Shown here one piece after another: positions 22,152-33,180 of a stretch of DNA of 64,000 nucleotides. The position numbers and the translations under genes were made by a program. The notes under the pieces were generated by a model that saw only the letters and a program-made list of their open reading frames with translations, was not told where the DNA came from and ran no database searches. Where the stretch lies: the NCBI RefSeq assembly GCF_029407905.1, contig NC_073637.1:58652501-58716500 (forward strand). Direction: 5' to 3'. Each line of letters starts with the position of its first letter. Position 1 is the stretch's first letter. This DNA comes from Bubalus kerabau (taxonomy: Eukaryota; Chordata; Mammalia; Artiodactyla; Bovidae).

Positions 22152-22288
22152 ATCCCGTGGAGAAGGGAATGGCAACCCACTCCAGTATCCTTGCCTGGAG
22201 AATTCCATGGACAGAGGAGCCTGGTGGGCTGCAGTCCATGGGGCCTTAAAGAGCTGGACATGGCTGAGTCACTAACGCAGACAACAAC
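22152..22288 (+). mobile_element. Truncated Bov-A SINE with long flanking duplication
   Basis: SINE tail from 'atcccgtggagaagggaa' to 'gacatggctgagtcactaa'. The flanks 22115-22151 and 22289-22325 match over 37 bases with four mismatches, both starting ATATAAACTCTTAAAG and ending GAGGATGAAG. That is longer than the 7-24 bases seen elsewhere in this window. Confidence 0.85.
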
Positions 22289-22325
22289 ATATAAACTCTT
22301 AAAGTTTGGGAGCTCGAGGATGAAG

Positions 22326-23066
22326 GGGCAGTGACTCCCCAAAGACAAGGGTGGGGGCTTTTAGAAAATCGTTCCTAAATTTTGTTGCTACTGTCAGAAA
22401 GGGGAGAATGAATTTTCCCTCCTTTGCTGGAAGCTGTTTAGACATTTCACTATTGCTGTCTTTCTGTCTGAAGAAGAGAAAGGAGACTGGGAGATGGGAA
22501 CACTAAAGACGCAGCCTGCATGTTTGGTTACAGAGTGGATGGGACTAGGATTATGGTCTTGATGGGACCTTTGCAGCATGGTTGGGAGGGGGTCAGGTAA
22601 AGCTTGTATTGAGGGGACACAGTGTGGACAGTGTCAGCCGGAAGGCCCAGTGAGATTTGTAAAGGAACACCTAGGGACGTTGCTCTGGGCATGAGGCCCT
22701 CCCTGACAAGGTGGCTGTTGATGAAGATGGTCTCCTCACTCTTCCATCCTGAGCCCATCGGCAATGAGACAACTAAGGCCAGCTGATGAGAGGGATGAAA
22801 CCCTATCCTTTAAGAGAAAGACAGGTCTTTTTCCTCTGTAGCTCAATGGGGAGTTCATGAAACCAGTCCCTGTGTACCCCAAGATGTTGGGGAATTAGAC
22901 TTTTCCTGCCTGTTTGTGTGGAATGGAGGAAAGGCTTTGGTTTAATATCCAATTTAAATTGATTTTTAAAATAAAAAGGAACAGGTCTTAAAAATTCAAG
23001 AACTGCCATAATAAATTTATTTTGCTTTCATTTATGGGCTCTGTTCAGCATGCCTAGGGAACTGAT
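22326..23066. other. Unassigned DNA, no gene seen
   Basis: Purine-rich stretches and a 78-codon - strand frame (22528-22764) without known motif. Possibly an old LTR-like segment, but not supported. Confidence 0.4.
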
Positions 23067-23214
23067 GGGGCTTCCCTGGTGGCTCCGAGCTTAAAGCGTC
23101 TGCCTGTGATGCGGGAGACCTGGGTTCCATCCCTGGGTTGGGAAGATCCCCTGGAGAAGAAAATAGCAACCTATTCCAGTAGTCTTGCATGGAGAATCCC
23201 ATGGATGGAGGAGC
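23067..23214 (+). mobile_element. Bov-tA SINE, 3' truncated
   Basis: Complete head ('ggcttccctggtggctcc', B box 'gggttccatccctgggtt') and the first part of the tail, stopping after 'atggatggaggagc'. The usual 'tggacacgactg' end is missing. Confidence 0.85.
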
Positions 23215-23296
23215 TGATACCCAACTAGAAAGTGAGTGTTCAGGGTAACACGATGGCAGCCACCTTGGCGGGTGGTTTATTTACGTGTCAGTCAGA

Positions 23297-23565
23297 GGCA
23301 ATGTCACCCCACTCCAGTACTCTTGCCTGGAAAATCCCATGGATGGAGGAGCCTGGTGGGCTGCAGTCCATGGGGTCACTAAGAGTTGGACACAACTGAG
23401 CGACTTCACTTTGACTTTTCACTTTCATGCATTGGAGAAAGAAATGGCAACCCACTCCAGTGTTCTTGCCTGGAGAATCCCAGGGACAGGGGAGCCTGGT
23501 GGGCTGCCGTCTAAGGGGTCGCACAGAGTCGGACACAACTGAGGTGACTTAGCAGCAGCAGCAGA
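23297..23565 (+). mobile_element. ART2A / Bov-A2 dimer SINE
   Basis: Two BovB-derived tail units in tandem, linked by 'cactttcatgcattggag', with the second ending 'gaggtgacttagcagcagc'. The first unit contains 'ggctgcagtccatggggtc' and the second 'ggctgccgtctaaggggtc', which are the two diagnostic halves of the dimer. Ends in a short (CAG)n. Confidence 0.9.
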
Positions 23566-23714
23566 CTGTCTTAGGAAGTGGGTTAATATTTTGTTTGGAA
23601 AAGAGATACAGCTGATGTGTTTTTCAAATCTGTGATCTATCAAACACTGTTGTAAGATTGTTCAAAATGATTGAGACCAAACCTTAGAGATTTTTCTCTT
23701 TATTATTTCAGTTC

Positions 23715-26700
23715 AGTTCAGTTGCTCAGTTGTGTCCAACTCTTTGCGACCCCATGAATTGCAGCACGCCAGGCTCCCTGTCACCAACTCCCGGAGTTCA
23801 CCCAAACTCATGTCCATTGAGTCAGTGATGCCATCCAGCCATCTCATCCTCTGTCGTCCCCTTCTCCTCCTGCCCCCAATCCCTCCCAGCATCAGAGTCT
23901 TTTCCAATGAGTCAACTCTTCGCATGAGGTGGCCAAAGTACTGGACTTTCAGCTTTAGCGGCATTCCTTCCAAAGAAATCCCAGGGTTGATCTCCTTCAG
24001 AATGGACTGGTTGGATCTCCTTGCAGTCCAAGGGACTCTCAAGAGTCTTCTCCAATACCACAGTTCAAAAGCATCAATTCTTCAGCACTCAGCCTTTTTT
24101 ATTGTCCAGCTTTCACGTCTGTACATGACAACTAGAAAACCATAACTTTGACTATATAGACCTTTGTCAGCAAAGTAATGTCTCTGCTTTCTAATATGCT
24201 ATCTGCGTTTGTCATTGCTTTTCTTTCAAGGAACAAGTGTCTTTTAATTTCATGGCTGCAGTCACCATCTACAGTGATTTTGGAGCCCAAGAAAATAGTC
24301 TGTCACTGTTTCCATTTTTTCCCATCTATTTCCCATGAAGTGATGGGACCATATGCCATGATCTTAGTTTTTTGAATGTTGAGTTTTAAACCAGATTTTT
24401 CTCTCTCCTCTTTCACCTTCATCAAGAAGCTCTTTAGTTCCTCTTCACTTTCTGCCATAGCAGTGGTGTCAACTGCATATCTGAGGTTGTTGATATTTCT
24501 TCTTGCATCTTGATTCCAGCTTGTGCTTCATCCAGCCTGGCATTTCACATGATGTACCCTGCATATAAGTTAAATAAGCAGGGTGACAATATACAGCCTT
24601 GTTGTACTCTTCCAATTTTGAACCAGTCGATTGTTCCATATCCGGTTCTAACTGTTGCTTCTTGACCTGCATGCAGGTTTCTCAGGAGGCAGGTAAGGTG
24701 GTCTGACATTCTCATCCCTTTAAGAATTTTCCATAGTTTGTTGTGATCTATACAGTCAAAGACTTTAGTGTAGTCAATGAAGCAGAAGTAGATGTTTTTC
24801 TGGAATTCTCTAACTTTTTCTATTATCCAACAGATGTCAGCAATTTGATCTCTGGTTCTGCTGCCTTTTCTAAATCCAGTTTGTACATCTGGAGGTTTTC
24901 GGTTCATGTACTTTTGAAGCCTAGCTTGAAGGGTTTTTTTGGTTTTTACTTTGCTAGCATGTGAAATGAGTGCAATTGTGCGGTCATTGGAACTCTCTTT
25001 GGCATTGCCCTTCTTTGGGAATGGCATGAAAACTGACCTTTTCCAGTCCTGTGGCTACTGCTTTGTTTTCCAAATTTGCTGACGTATAGAGTACAACACT
25101 TTAACATCATCTTTTAGGACTTGAAATAGCTCAGCTGGAATTCCATCACCTCCACTAGATTTGTTTGTAGTGATGCTTCCTAAGATCCACTTGACTTATC
25201 ACTCCAGCATGTCTGGCTCTAGGTGAGTGATAACATCATTGAGGTTGTCTGGGTCATTAACATCTAGTTCTTCTGTGTATTCTTGCCACCTCTTCTTAAT
25301 ATCTTCTGCTTCTGTTAGGTCCCTACCGTTTCTGTCCTTTATTGTGCTGATCTTTGCATGAAATGTTCCCTTGGCATTTCTGATTTTCTTGAAGAGATCT
25401 CTAGTCTTTCTCATTCTATTGTTTTCCTCTATTTCTTTGCATTGTTCACTTAAAGAGGCTTTCTTATCCCTCCTTGCTATTCTCAGGAACTCTGCATTCA
25501 GATGGATATATCATTTCTTTTCTCTTTTGCGTTTCACTTCTCTTCTTTTCTTAGCTGTTTTTAAGGCATCCTCAGACAACCATTTTCCCTTTTTGCATTT
25601 ACTCTTCTGGGGGATGGTTTTGATCACTGCCTCCTGTACAATGTTACCAACCTCTATCCATAATTCTTCAGGCACTCTATCAGATCTAAACCCTTGAATT
25701 ATTTGTCACTTCCACTGTATAATTATAAGGGATTTAATTTAGGTCATACCTCAATGGCCTAGTGGTTTTCCCTACATTCTTCAATTTAAATCTGAATTTT
25801 GCAATAAGGAGTTCATGATCTGAGCCACAGTCAGCTCCCGGTCTTGTTTTTGCTGACTATATAGAGCTTCTCCATCTTCAGCTACAAAGAATATAATCAA
25901 ACTGATTTCAGTATTGACCATCTGGTGATGTTCAAGTGTAGAGTCATCTCTTGTGTTATTGGTAGAGGGTGTTTTCTATGACCAGCACATTCTCTTGGCA
26001 GAACTCTATTAGCGTTTGTCCTGCTTCATTTTGTATTCCAAGGCCAAACTTGCCTGTTACTCCAGGTGTCTCTTCAGGCTTCCCAGCTGGCCCTAGTGGT
26101 AAAGAACCTGCCTGCCAATTTAGGAGACATAAGAGACTTGGGTTCCATCCCTGGGTTGGGAAGATCCCCTGAAGGAGTTCATGGCAACCCACTCCAGTAT
26201 TCTTGTTTGGAGACTCCTCATGGACAGAGGAGCCTGGTAGGCTGCAGTCCACAGTGTCACAAAGAGTTGGACATGACTGAAGCAATTGAGCATGCGCATG
26301 CATACCAGGTATCTCTTGACTTCCTACTTTTGCATTCTAGTCCCCTATAATGAAAAGGAATTATTTTTTGAGTGTTAGTTCTAGAAGGTCTTGTAGGTCT
26401 TCATAGAACCGTTCAACTTCAGCTTCTTCAGCGTTAGTGGTTGGCGCATAGACTTGGATTACTGTGATACTGAATGGTTTACCTTGGAAACGAACCGGGA
26501 TCTTTGTTATTTTTGAGATTGCACCCAAGTACTTCATTTTGGACTCTTTCATTGACTATGAGGACTACTCCATTTCTTCCAAGGGATTTTTGCCCGCAGT
26601 GGTAGATAAAATGGTCATCGGTATTAAATTTGACCATTCCTGTCCATTTTAGTTCACTGATTCCTCAAGCTCTCAATGTTCACTCTTGCTATCTCCTGTC

Positions 26701-26730
26701 TGATCACTTCCAATACCTTGATTCATGGAC
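23715..26730 (-). pseudogene. BovB endonuclease-reverse transcriptase, inactivated
   Basis: Recognisable segments in order from the N-terminus: a start region 'MNQGIGSDQTGDS' near 26726; 'SLGRNGVV'; 'ITVIQVYAPTTNAEEAEVE' at about 26361-26552; 'TPGVTGKFGLGIQNEAGQT' just left of the nested SINE; 'RKTRDLFKKIRNAKGTFHA' (25199-25414); reverse transcriptase 'PFPKKGNAKESSNDRTIALIS', 'FCFIDYTKVFDCIDHNKLW' and 'GCILSPCLFNLYA' (24545-25027); and the C-terminal 'LKVQYFGHLMRRVDSLEKT'. Damage is extensive. The Trp codon of the endonuclease GDWNAK motif is a TAG at 26337-26339, the catalytic YADD reads YAVD (24468-24479), and a SINE and several frameshifts split the frame. It cannot make an active protein. 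Confidence 0.9.
26075..26304 (+). mobile_element. Bov-tA SINE nested in BovB
   Basis: Head 'ggcttcccagctggccctag', B box region 'gggttccatccctgggtt', tail to 'gacatgactgaagcaattg'. Flanked by CCAGGTgTCTCTT (26062-26074) and CCAGGTaTCTCTT (26305-26317), which are BovB endonuclease-domain sequence. The SINE therefore entered after the BovB copy was in place, in the opposite orientation. Confidence 0.9.
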
Positions 26731-27329
26731 CTAACATTACAGGTTCCTATGCAATAATGTTCTTTACAGCATCGGACTTTACTTTCACCACCAGACACAT
26801 CCACAACTAGGCATTGTTTCCACTTTGGCTCAGCCTCTTCATTCCTTCTGGAACTATTTCTCCACTGTTTTCCAGTAGTATATTAGACACCTACCAACCT
26901 AAGGGTTCATCTGTCACTGTTATATCTTTTTGCCTTTTCATACTGTTCATGTTGTTCTTAAGGCAAGAATGCTGATGTGGTTTGCCATTCCCTTCTCCTG
27001 TGGATCACGTTTTGTCAGAACTCTCCACCATGACTCATCTGTCCTGGGTGGCCCCACATGCCGTGGCTCATAGTTTCATTGAGTTAGGCAAGATTGTGGT
27101 CCATGTGTTCACAGCTTGGTTAGTTTTCTGTGACTGTGGTTTCATTCTGTCTGCCCTCTGATGGAAGAGGATAAGAGGCTTGTGCAAGATTCCTGATGGA
27201 AGGGACTGGCTCTGGGGAAAACTGGGTCTTGTTCTGGTGGGCAAGGGCATGCTCAGTAAGTCTTTAATCCAATTTTCTGCTGATGGGTGGGGCTGTGTTC
27301 CCTCCTGCAGTCTGGCCTGAGGCCAAACC

Positions 27330-28160
27330 GTGGTGGGGGTAATGGTCATCTTCTTCAGAAAAAGGACCTATGCCAGCATGCTGGGCCTCCCAGGACTGTT
27401 GTAGTCAGTGTCCCTGACCCCGTGACAGGCTGCTGTCAACCCATGCCTCCGCCAGAGACTCCCAAGCACGCACAGGCAAGCCTGGCTCAGTCTCTTGTGG
27501 GGTCACAGCTCCTTTCTCCTGGGTCCTGGTGTGCACATGATTTTGTATGTGTCCTCCAAGAGTCCCTGTTTCCCCAGTCCTGTGGAGGTTCTATAATCAA
27601 ATCTGCTGACCTTCCGAGTCAGGTTCCCTGGAGATTCTCAGTCCCTTTGGGAAGTCTGTTATGGGGCCTAGAATTTTCATAGCAGTGTGAGAACTTCTTT
27701 GGTATAATTGTTTTCCAGTTTGTGACTTGCCTGCCCAGCAGCTCTATAATGGGGCTAATGGCGACCTCCTTCAAGAGGACTCATGCCACACACTGTGCCT
27801 CCCAGGACTGCTGTTGCCATAGCCTCTGTCCCCGCGCTAGACCACCGCTCACTCATGCCTCTGTAGGAGACTCTCAGACGCTCATGGGCAGGTCTGTTCC
27901 AGTCTCTTGTGGGGGTCACTGCTCCTTTCTTTTGGTTTTGGTATACACCAGGTTTTGTTTGTGCCCTCCAAGCGTCTCTGGCGGGTATGATTGCACCCCT
28001 CCTACCATCTTGTTGTGGCTTCTCCTTTGCCCTTGATCATGGGATATCTTTTTTTGGTGGTTCCAACATTCTCCAGTCAATGGTTGTTCAGCAGTTCCTT
28101 GCAATTTTGTTGTTCTCGCAGGAGAAGGTGACCATACGTCCTTCTACTCCACGTCTTATG
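27330..28160 (-). repeat. Two tandem 412-base units in BovB 5' region
   Basis: GCCTCCCAGGACTG occurs at 27385 and 27797, and GTCTCTTGTGGGG at 27490 and 27902. Both offsets are 412 bases, and intermediate words such as 'tgccctccaag'/'gtcctccaagag' keep the same spacing. The two units are clearly diverged. Position at the 5' end of a LINE suggests promoter monomers, but that role is inferred. Confidence 0.75.
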
Positions 28161-28190
28161 GGGGGAGTTTATTGTCAATTTTGTTGAATT

Positions 28191-28618
28191 AATGAATAAA
28201 CTAGAACCTGATATAAGACTTGAATAACAAATATAAAGTAACTAGAAAAATAAGGGCAGATGGCGGGGTAAAGGTATTCTGGGGGTGGATGGTGAACAGT
28301 GGAAACAAACTCAAGAGTTTGGGACTGGAGCTTTGTGGAGGGTTGAGGCATAGCTCAGAGATGCAACTGGACTTGTTCTTTGGGTAGTAGAGACCATAGT
28401 GGATTTTTAAACAGGTGGAGTGACAGGATTTTAATTTAATTTAATTTTTAAAAGTCCCTCTGAAAGTTTCATGGAGAAGGGATTAGATGGAGGGGGGTGA
28501 GAGGTGGAAGCTTGAAAGTTTGTAGGCTGTTGGAATGGCACAAGTGGTACAGTTAGAAATATGGTAATAGATATGTTAAAGAGGGACTGGAGTGCAGGAT
28601 GTACTGGAAAGTAAAGAT
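28191..28618. other. Unassigned DNA, no gene seen
   Basis: Between the BovB 5' end and the next SINE. G-rich and purine-rich, no coding signal. Confidence 0.4.
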
Positions 28619-28843
28619 TGGGCTTCCCAGGTGGTGCTAGTGGTAAAGAACCTGTTTGCCAATGCAGGAGACATAAAAGACGCACATTCAATCCCTGGGT
28701 TGGGAAGATTCCCCTGGAAGAAGGCATGGCAACCCACTCCAGTATTCTTGCCTGGAGAATCCCATGGACAGAGGAGTTTGGCAGGCTACAGTCCATAGGG
28801 TTACAAAGAATCAGACCTGACTGAAGTGACTTAGCACGTGGTA
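28619..28843 (+). mobile_element. Bov-tA SINE
   Basis: Full unit: 'gggcttcccaggtggtgcta' head, A-box-like 'tggtgctagtggt', weak B box 'cacattcaatccctgggt', tail to 'ctgactgaagtgacttagca'. Confidence 0.9.
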
Positions 28844-29014
28844 AGTGAAAATTAGGAATTGGTAACTGACTGTGGTGAGGGGATGGGCGTCTAGGATGGA
28901 TAAAGGTTTTGGTCTCTGAGATATAAGCAGAAATCTCCTGGATAGGGCTTCTGGGAAAAGTTGTTGTTTTCCTGTTAAAAATAAGAGAGACTCGAATGGC
29001 ATATACCTTTGTCC

Positions 29015-29241
29015 CTGCCTAGATGTGGTGCTAGTGATAAAGAACCTGCCTGCCAATGCATGAGACATAAGAGATGTGGGTTCGATTCCTAGGTGAGGAA
29101 GATCCCCTGGAAGAGGGCATGGAAACCCACTCCAGTATTCTTGCCTGGAGAATCCCATGGACAGAGAAGCTTGGCAGGCTACAGTCCATAGGGTTGCAAA
29201 GAGTTGGACATGACTGAAGTGACTTAGCATGCACCCATGCA
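29015..29241 (+). mobile_element. Bov-tA SINE
   Basis: Starts slightly inside the head ('agatgtggtgctagtgat'), has a good B box 'gggttcgattcctagg' and runs to 'gacatgactgaagtgacttag' with a short GCATGC-type tail. Its antisense frame (28811-29252 region) is an artefact. Confidence 0.9.
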
Positions 29242-31929
29242 TAATGTGCCATGTAACAAATGCCTCCTAACTACCAGAAGGTCTGGGAAGGAATTTTTTT
29301 TTTACCGAGCATATTGCCTTCCTAAAGAGAATTGGGATCCTGAAACAAGGGTAGGTAGCTAATTAATAATGTCTGACAGGTGGTGAGTGACCTGTTCATT
29401 TTCCTAATGTCAGTATTAAACAAAGAAGCACCAAGTCTATTCTTTCAAAGAACATTTTGAGAAAAACATCCTGTACCAGTGGGGGATTACTATATTAGCA
29501 AGAAAAATGTGACTGTCATATTTTTAACATGTACTCAATCAACAGGGACTTTCACCCTTCCTAAGACAGAAAAACAAAAAAGAAAGGAGGAGATTATGGT
29601 CTTTGTCACCCAGCTTGCTTTGAATGAAAAGTAAAAAACAAAAAACCCCGAGAAAACAAAGAAACTTCCAAATGAATGTTAAAAGTAGCATGTAAATATA
29701 TGATTATTATGTGGCTCAGACCAAAAGGCTGAGGGAAGCCCACCAAAAGGGAAGCTTGGGTCAGCTTTGTAGAAAATGTAATAAAGATATAAAATGGAAA
29801 GGTTTGTATGGGTTATATATATATTTTTAATAACAAGAGTCAGTGTTGGGTAGTTCACAGTAACATTTTGAATTGAATTCATTTTGTTAGGCTTGAAAAT
29901 ATTAGAGACTATGAGGTCCATAGACTGGGAATAAAATAATAAATCTTCCATCAAGTTTGCTTTTATATACACCTCTCTTGTATTTATAATTTATACTGTA
30001 TTGGCTACACTTAACTCTACCACCATATGTCAGTTTTCAAAACTATTTCAAACGTATATGCAATAGCATATGTGCACTTCTTGGGCTGGCATAAAGTTTG
30101 TTTTCTTAAAGAATGAATTGTTAATTTGAAAACCAAATTCACTAAAAGATCATAAAGGCATGAAATTCAGAGTACTGGCACTTTGAGATTCTTCATGTTT
30201 TACAGAAAAGAAACTTCACATTTGGTGATACATGCATTTACTTTTAATGCTTTATCTGGATTTTCTATCACATCTTTACCCCCTTTCCATTTCTATTTAA
30301 GACTTTGAGACATCTTGGCAAAGAGGAACAAAGACGCTTAATTCTTACTGAATATGAAACTCCTTAGGCCTGGATAATGTCTGTATTTTTGCTAAGTCTG
30401 GAAAGATGTAAGTTTTAGCCAACACTGGAACAGCTTGAGAAACTATTGAAATCATACATGTATTGTTTTGTCTCTTATGTAGGAAAGTACTCCTGTGTGG
30501 CCTGGTTTTACTTGATGTGGCCCTAGTTAATCGGGTTGGCTGTTTGAGGTCTCTTGTGTTGACCTAAGGGAGTTTTGGGAAATACTGGTTAATACACCAC
30601 AGTGTGAGAGGGATTTATTACAAATGCCATGTGTCATTAGTACAGGCATTCTTTCCTTGTAAACCCAATATTTTATATAAGAACACACACAATAACTTGG
30701 CTTCATTCCCTCTGAGTAAAATAGGAGACACCCCCTCTAAAATGGTTCATCACAGAATGAGATGAACTTTGTGTTCATCTTGAGATTTGCTTTCTGCCAA
30801 GATTTCTCTTTTAGTAGGGAAATATAAATGTGAATTAAGGGTATAATTTATCCATAATTAAATAAAAACATTATGGCAAATAATACTTTTCTCTACATCA
30901 AATAAATTGTTCAATTGCTGAATGAAGGAAGACACTGTACAATGAGACTTGAGATGCTGAAGTCTTTTTGTTACTTGCTAGCAGTTAGAACAAATCTGGG
31001 AATTTGGATATTGTGGTATTAACTGCTGACAACCCACAAAATATTACCATTCAGCTATGTATTTATTTCTCTTTGACTTTGTAAGTGCTATGTAATTAAA
31101 TCTTTAGCTTGTAATTTCTTCTAATTTAATTGCATACATTTAAAAAATTCCTAAGTAGAGATAAATTACTCATTACTAATATCACAAGGAAATACCATGT
31201 CTTTTATCTTTTACCAGAGTTAAACACACATATGGTTTAGAGTCAGATAGTTCTACCAAGGTTGTCATGAAAAACTACTGTCCTTGTCCCAGTTCCCTCC
31301 TCCTAACTCTCTCTTGACTAATTTCAGTGCCTTTAGAATCTCTGGGTGTTTATGGTCCTAACTGTCCAGCACATGCTCCTATTGCTCCTGCTATACACTT
31401 TAGTTTGGGGCACTGTCTGGGGCATAATTCCGCTACGGGAGATAAGGATTTAGCCCACTTTCCTTGCCCTTCCTCACTATGAACAAGCTCGCTTCTCCTC
31501 CCTATCCTCCCATATGGTTATAGAATAATTTTAGAAGGATGAGTAACCAGTGTCTTTATTATTATAACCATGCAAACACAGCTGACTCACATAATATGAA
31601 TATATATATTTATTACATCTTGTTTCCTGCAGAACTTGTTTTTTTCTGGAGATGGTTTTTCCTTTATATATGCATCCCTAATTCAACTCTTCTCTTCAGC
31701 TTGCCTGAATCTCTTCCTAGTATGTTAGAATATATTAACTATTTTCTTAATTGTATCCTTTGAAGAAACTTTGGAGTCTCTGATATGGTACAGTCTAAAC
31801 TGATTGCTATATATGCTGCTTCACAGGTAATTGTTCTGGCGATTCCTTCTGCCTCTCATTAGTGTTTAATGTGCTGTTTCCTGGATTCTATCTTTTCCTT
31901 TCTTTCTCCTTTTTTAACTTACTCGCCTG
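29242..31929. other. Unassigned AT-rich DNA, no gene seen
   Basis: 2.7 kb with no young repeat and no convincing frame; the longest is 97 codons at 29679-29972 (-), AT-driven. A short word at about 30085-30106 resembles a mariner end but lacks a partner. Confidence 0.45.
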
Positions 31930-31938
31930 TTTTTGTGG

Positions 31939-32155
31939 TTTCCCTGGTGGCTCAAATGGTAAAGAATCTCCCTGCAATGCAGGAGACTGGGGTTCTATCT
32001 CTAGGTCAGGAAGATCCCCTGAGGGAAGAAATGGCAACCCACTCCAGTATTCTTGCCTGGAAAATTCCATGGACAGAGGAGCCTGGCAGGCTACAGTTCA
32101 TGGGGTCACAATGAGTCAGACACGACTGAGTGACTAACACTTTCACTTTTTCCCA
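31939..32155 (+). mobile_element. Bov-tA SINE
   Basis: Head 'tttccctggtggctcaaatg', tail 'gtcagacacgactgagtgac' with 'actttcacttttt' end. Candidate target duplication TTTTTGTgG / TTTTTGTaG at 31930-31938 and 32156-32164. Confidence 0.9.
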
Positions 32156-32164
32156 TTTTTGTAG

Positions 32165-32474
32165 AGCATATCCTTCAATAACTTACTGAGAAAAGGTGCA
32201 TGCAATATATATTTTGGGGACCTTACATGCCAGAAAATGTTTTTATTCTTCTTCAAAGTTGATTGCTTTGGGTGATTCTGGATACTTTCTATAGCCATCT
32301 CCTCACTCCCATATTTGAACCTCAGGCTAGGCTCTGTGGTAGCACTCATTGTATCTAACTCTCATAATTTCCTCTCTAGTTCTTCTCTAGCACCCAGGTG
32401 GAAGGTGGAAGTTAGGAGAATGTGCTTCTACTCTTGGAGAAGGGTATCTTTTCTTTCTCTGCACCCTCACCTTC
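32165..32474. other. Unassigned DNA, no gene seen
   Basis: Short stretch between two SINEs, with no motif or repeat recognised. Confidence 0.4.
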
Positions 32475-32486
32475 AAAAGTTACCAT

Positions 32487-32690
32487 GGTTTAGTTGCTAA
32501 GTTATTTCCAACTCTTGCAACCCCATAGACTTTAGCCCACCAGGCTCCTCTGTCCATGGGATTTTCCAGGCAAGATAATGGGTGAGTTGTCATTTCCTTC
32601 TCCAGAGGATCTTCCCAAGCCAGGGATTGAACCTGATGTCCTGCACTGCGGATAGATTATTTATGGACTGAGCCCACCAGAGAAGCCCTT
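32487..32690 (-). mobile_element. Bov-tA SINE
   Basis: Reverse-strand unit from 'gttgctaagttatttccaac' to 'gagcccaccagagaagccc'. Bounded by a perfect 12-base duplication AAAAGTTACCAT at 32475-32486 and 32691-32702. Confidence 0.9.
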
Positions 32691-32734
32691 AAAAGTTACC
32701 ATAGCTGCCTGTTCTTGGCATCTTTTTCTTTTCT

Positions 32735-33180
32735 TTGTGGTTGTCAAAGAAAACTAGAACTGGACAGTAAAGTGGTAAAAGCAGATTTTATTTAGGAACT
32801 TTTGCTATGCGACAAAAGAGACCTCAGTTTAGAACTAGGCTCAATTTTAAAGTCTGTGCCAAGCTGGGTGTCTTAAAAATTGATGGTCAATGTAACTTAC
32901 TATTTTTAAAGGGTATGCAAGTTCTACTTCTTGCTGCCAATGCTCATGTCTGCCAGATACTATGAGGTCGAGCCATACAAGAAGAGAAATTTTTGCACAT
33001 TAACTCATTTCTCAAGAGATTACCTGAGAAACAGAAACAGGTGGATGAATTTATGTTCACAGTGGTGGGCAAATATAAGAGAGAAGCTCCCCAATGCCAC
33101 CGGGAAAAACCAACAAACAAAAAAATGAACAAAGAAGGAAAATTGTCAGTATGGGAAGTTAAGTTTCTAGTTTGCTTCTA
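32735..33180 (-). mobile_element. Possible LTR-like element
   Basis: On the - strand an AATAAA lies at 32787-32792, followed by 'atctgcttttaccacttt' and a short region like the R-U5 of an LTR. No clear LTR ends or target duplication were found, so this is a weak call; it could be an unrelated old repeat. Confidence 0.25.

Larger units (their letters stand above)
23711..28190 (-). mobile_element. Near-full-length BovB LINE, decayed, with nested SINE
   Basis: Reverse-strand BovB of about 4.25 kb excluding the nested SINE at 26075-26304. From its 3' end (23711) leftwards in its own sense it holds the C-terminal domain, reverse transcriptase, apurinic-type endonuclease (to about 26726) and a long 5' region to about 28190. 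The 5' region contains two tandem 412-base units. The outer 5' limit is estimated from where the repeat words stop ('ggagtttattgtcaatttt'). BovB is an RTE-clade LINE spread widely in ruminants; its 3' end is shared with the Bov-tA and ART2A SINEs that it probably mobilised. Confidence 0.85.

Noticed and set aside
23732..24145. 137-codon + strand frame
   Set aside because: Antisense of the BovB C-terminal region; the same protein text recurs wherever BovB lies in reverse (18520-18963, 50225-50560).
30085..30110. Mariner-like end 'ttgggctggcataaagtttg'
   Set aside because: No inverted partner and no flanking TA pair at a suitable distance, so chance or a single decayed end.
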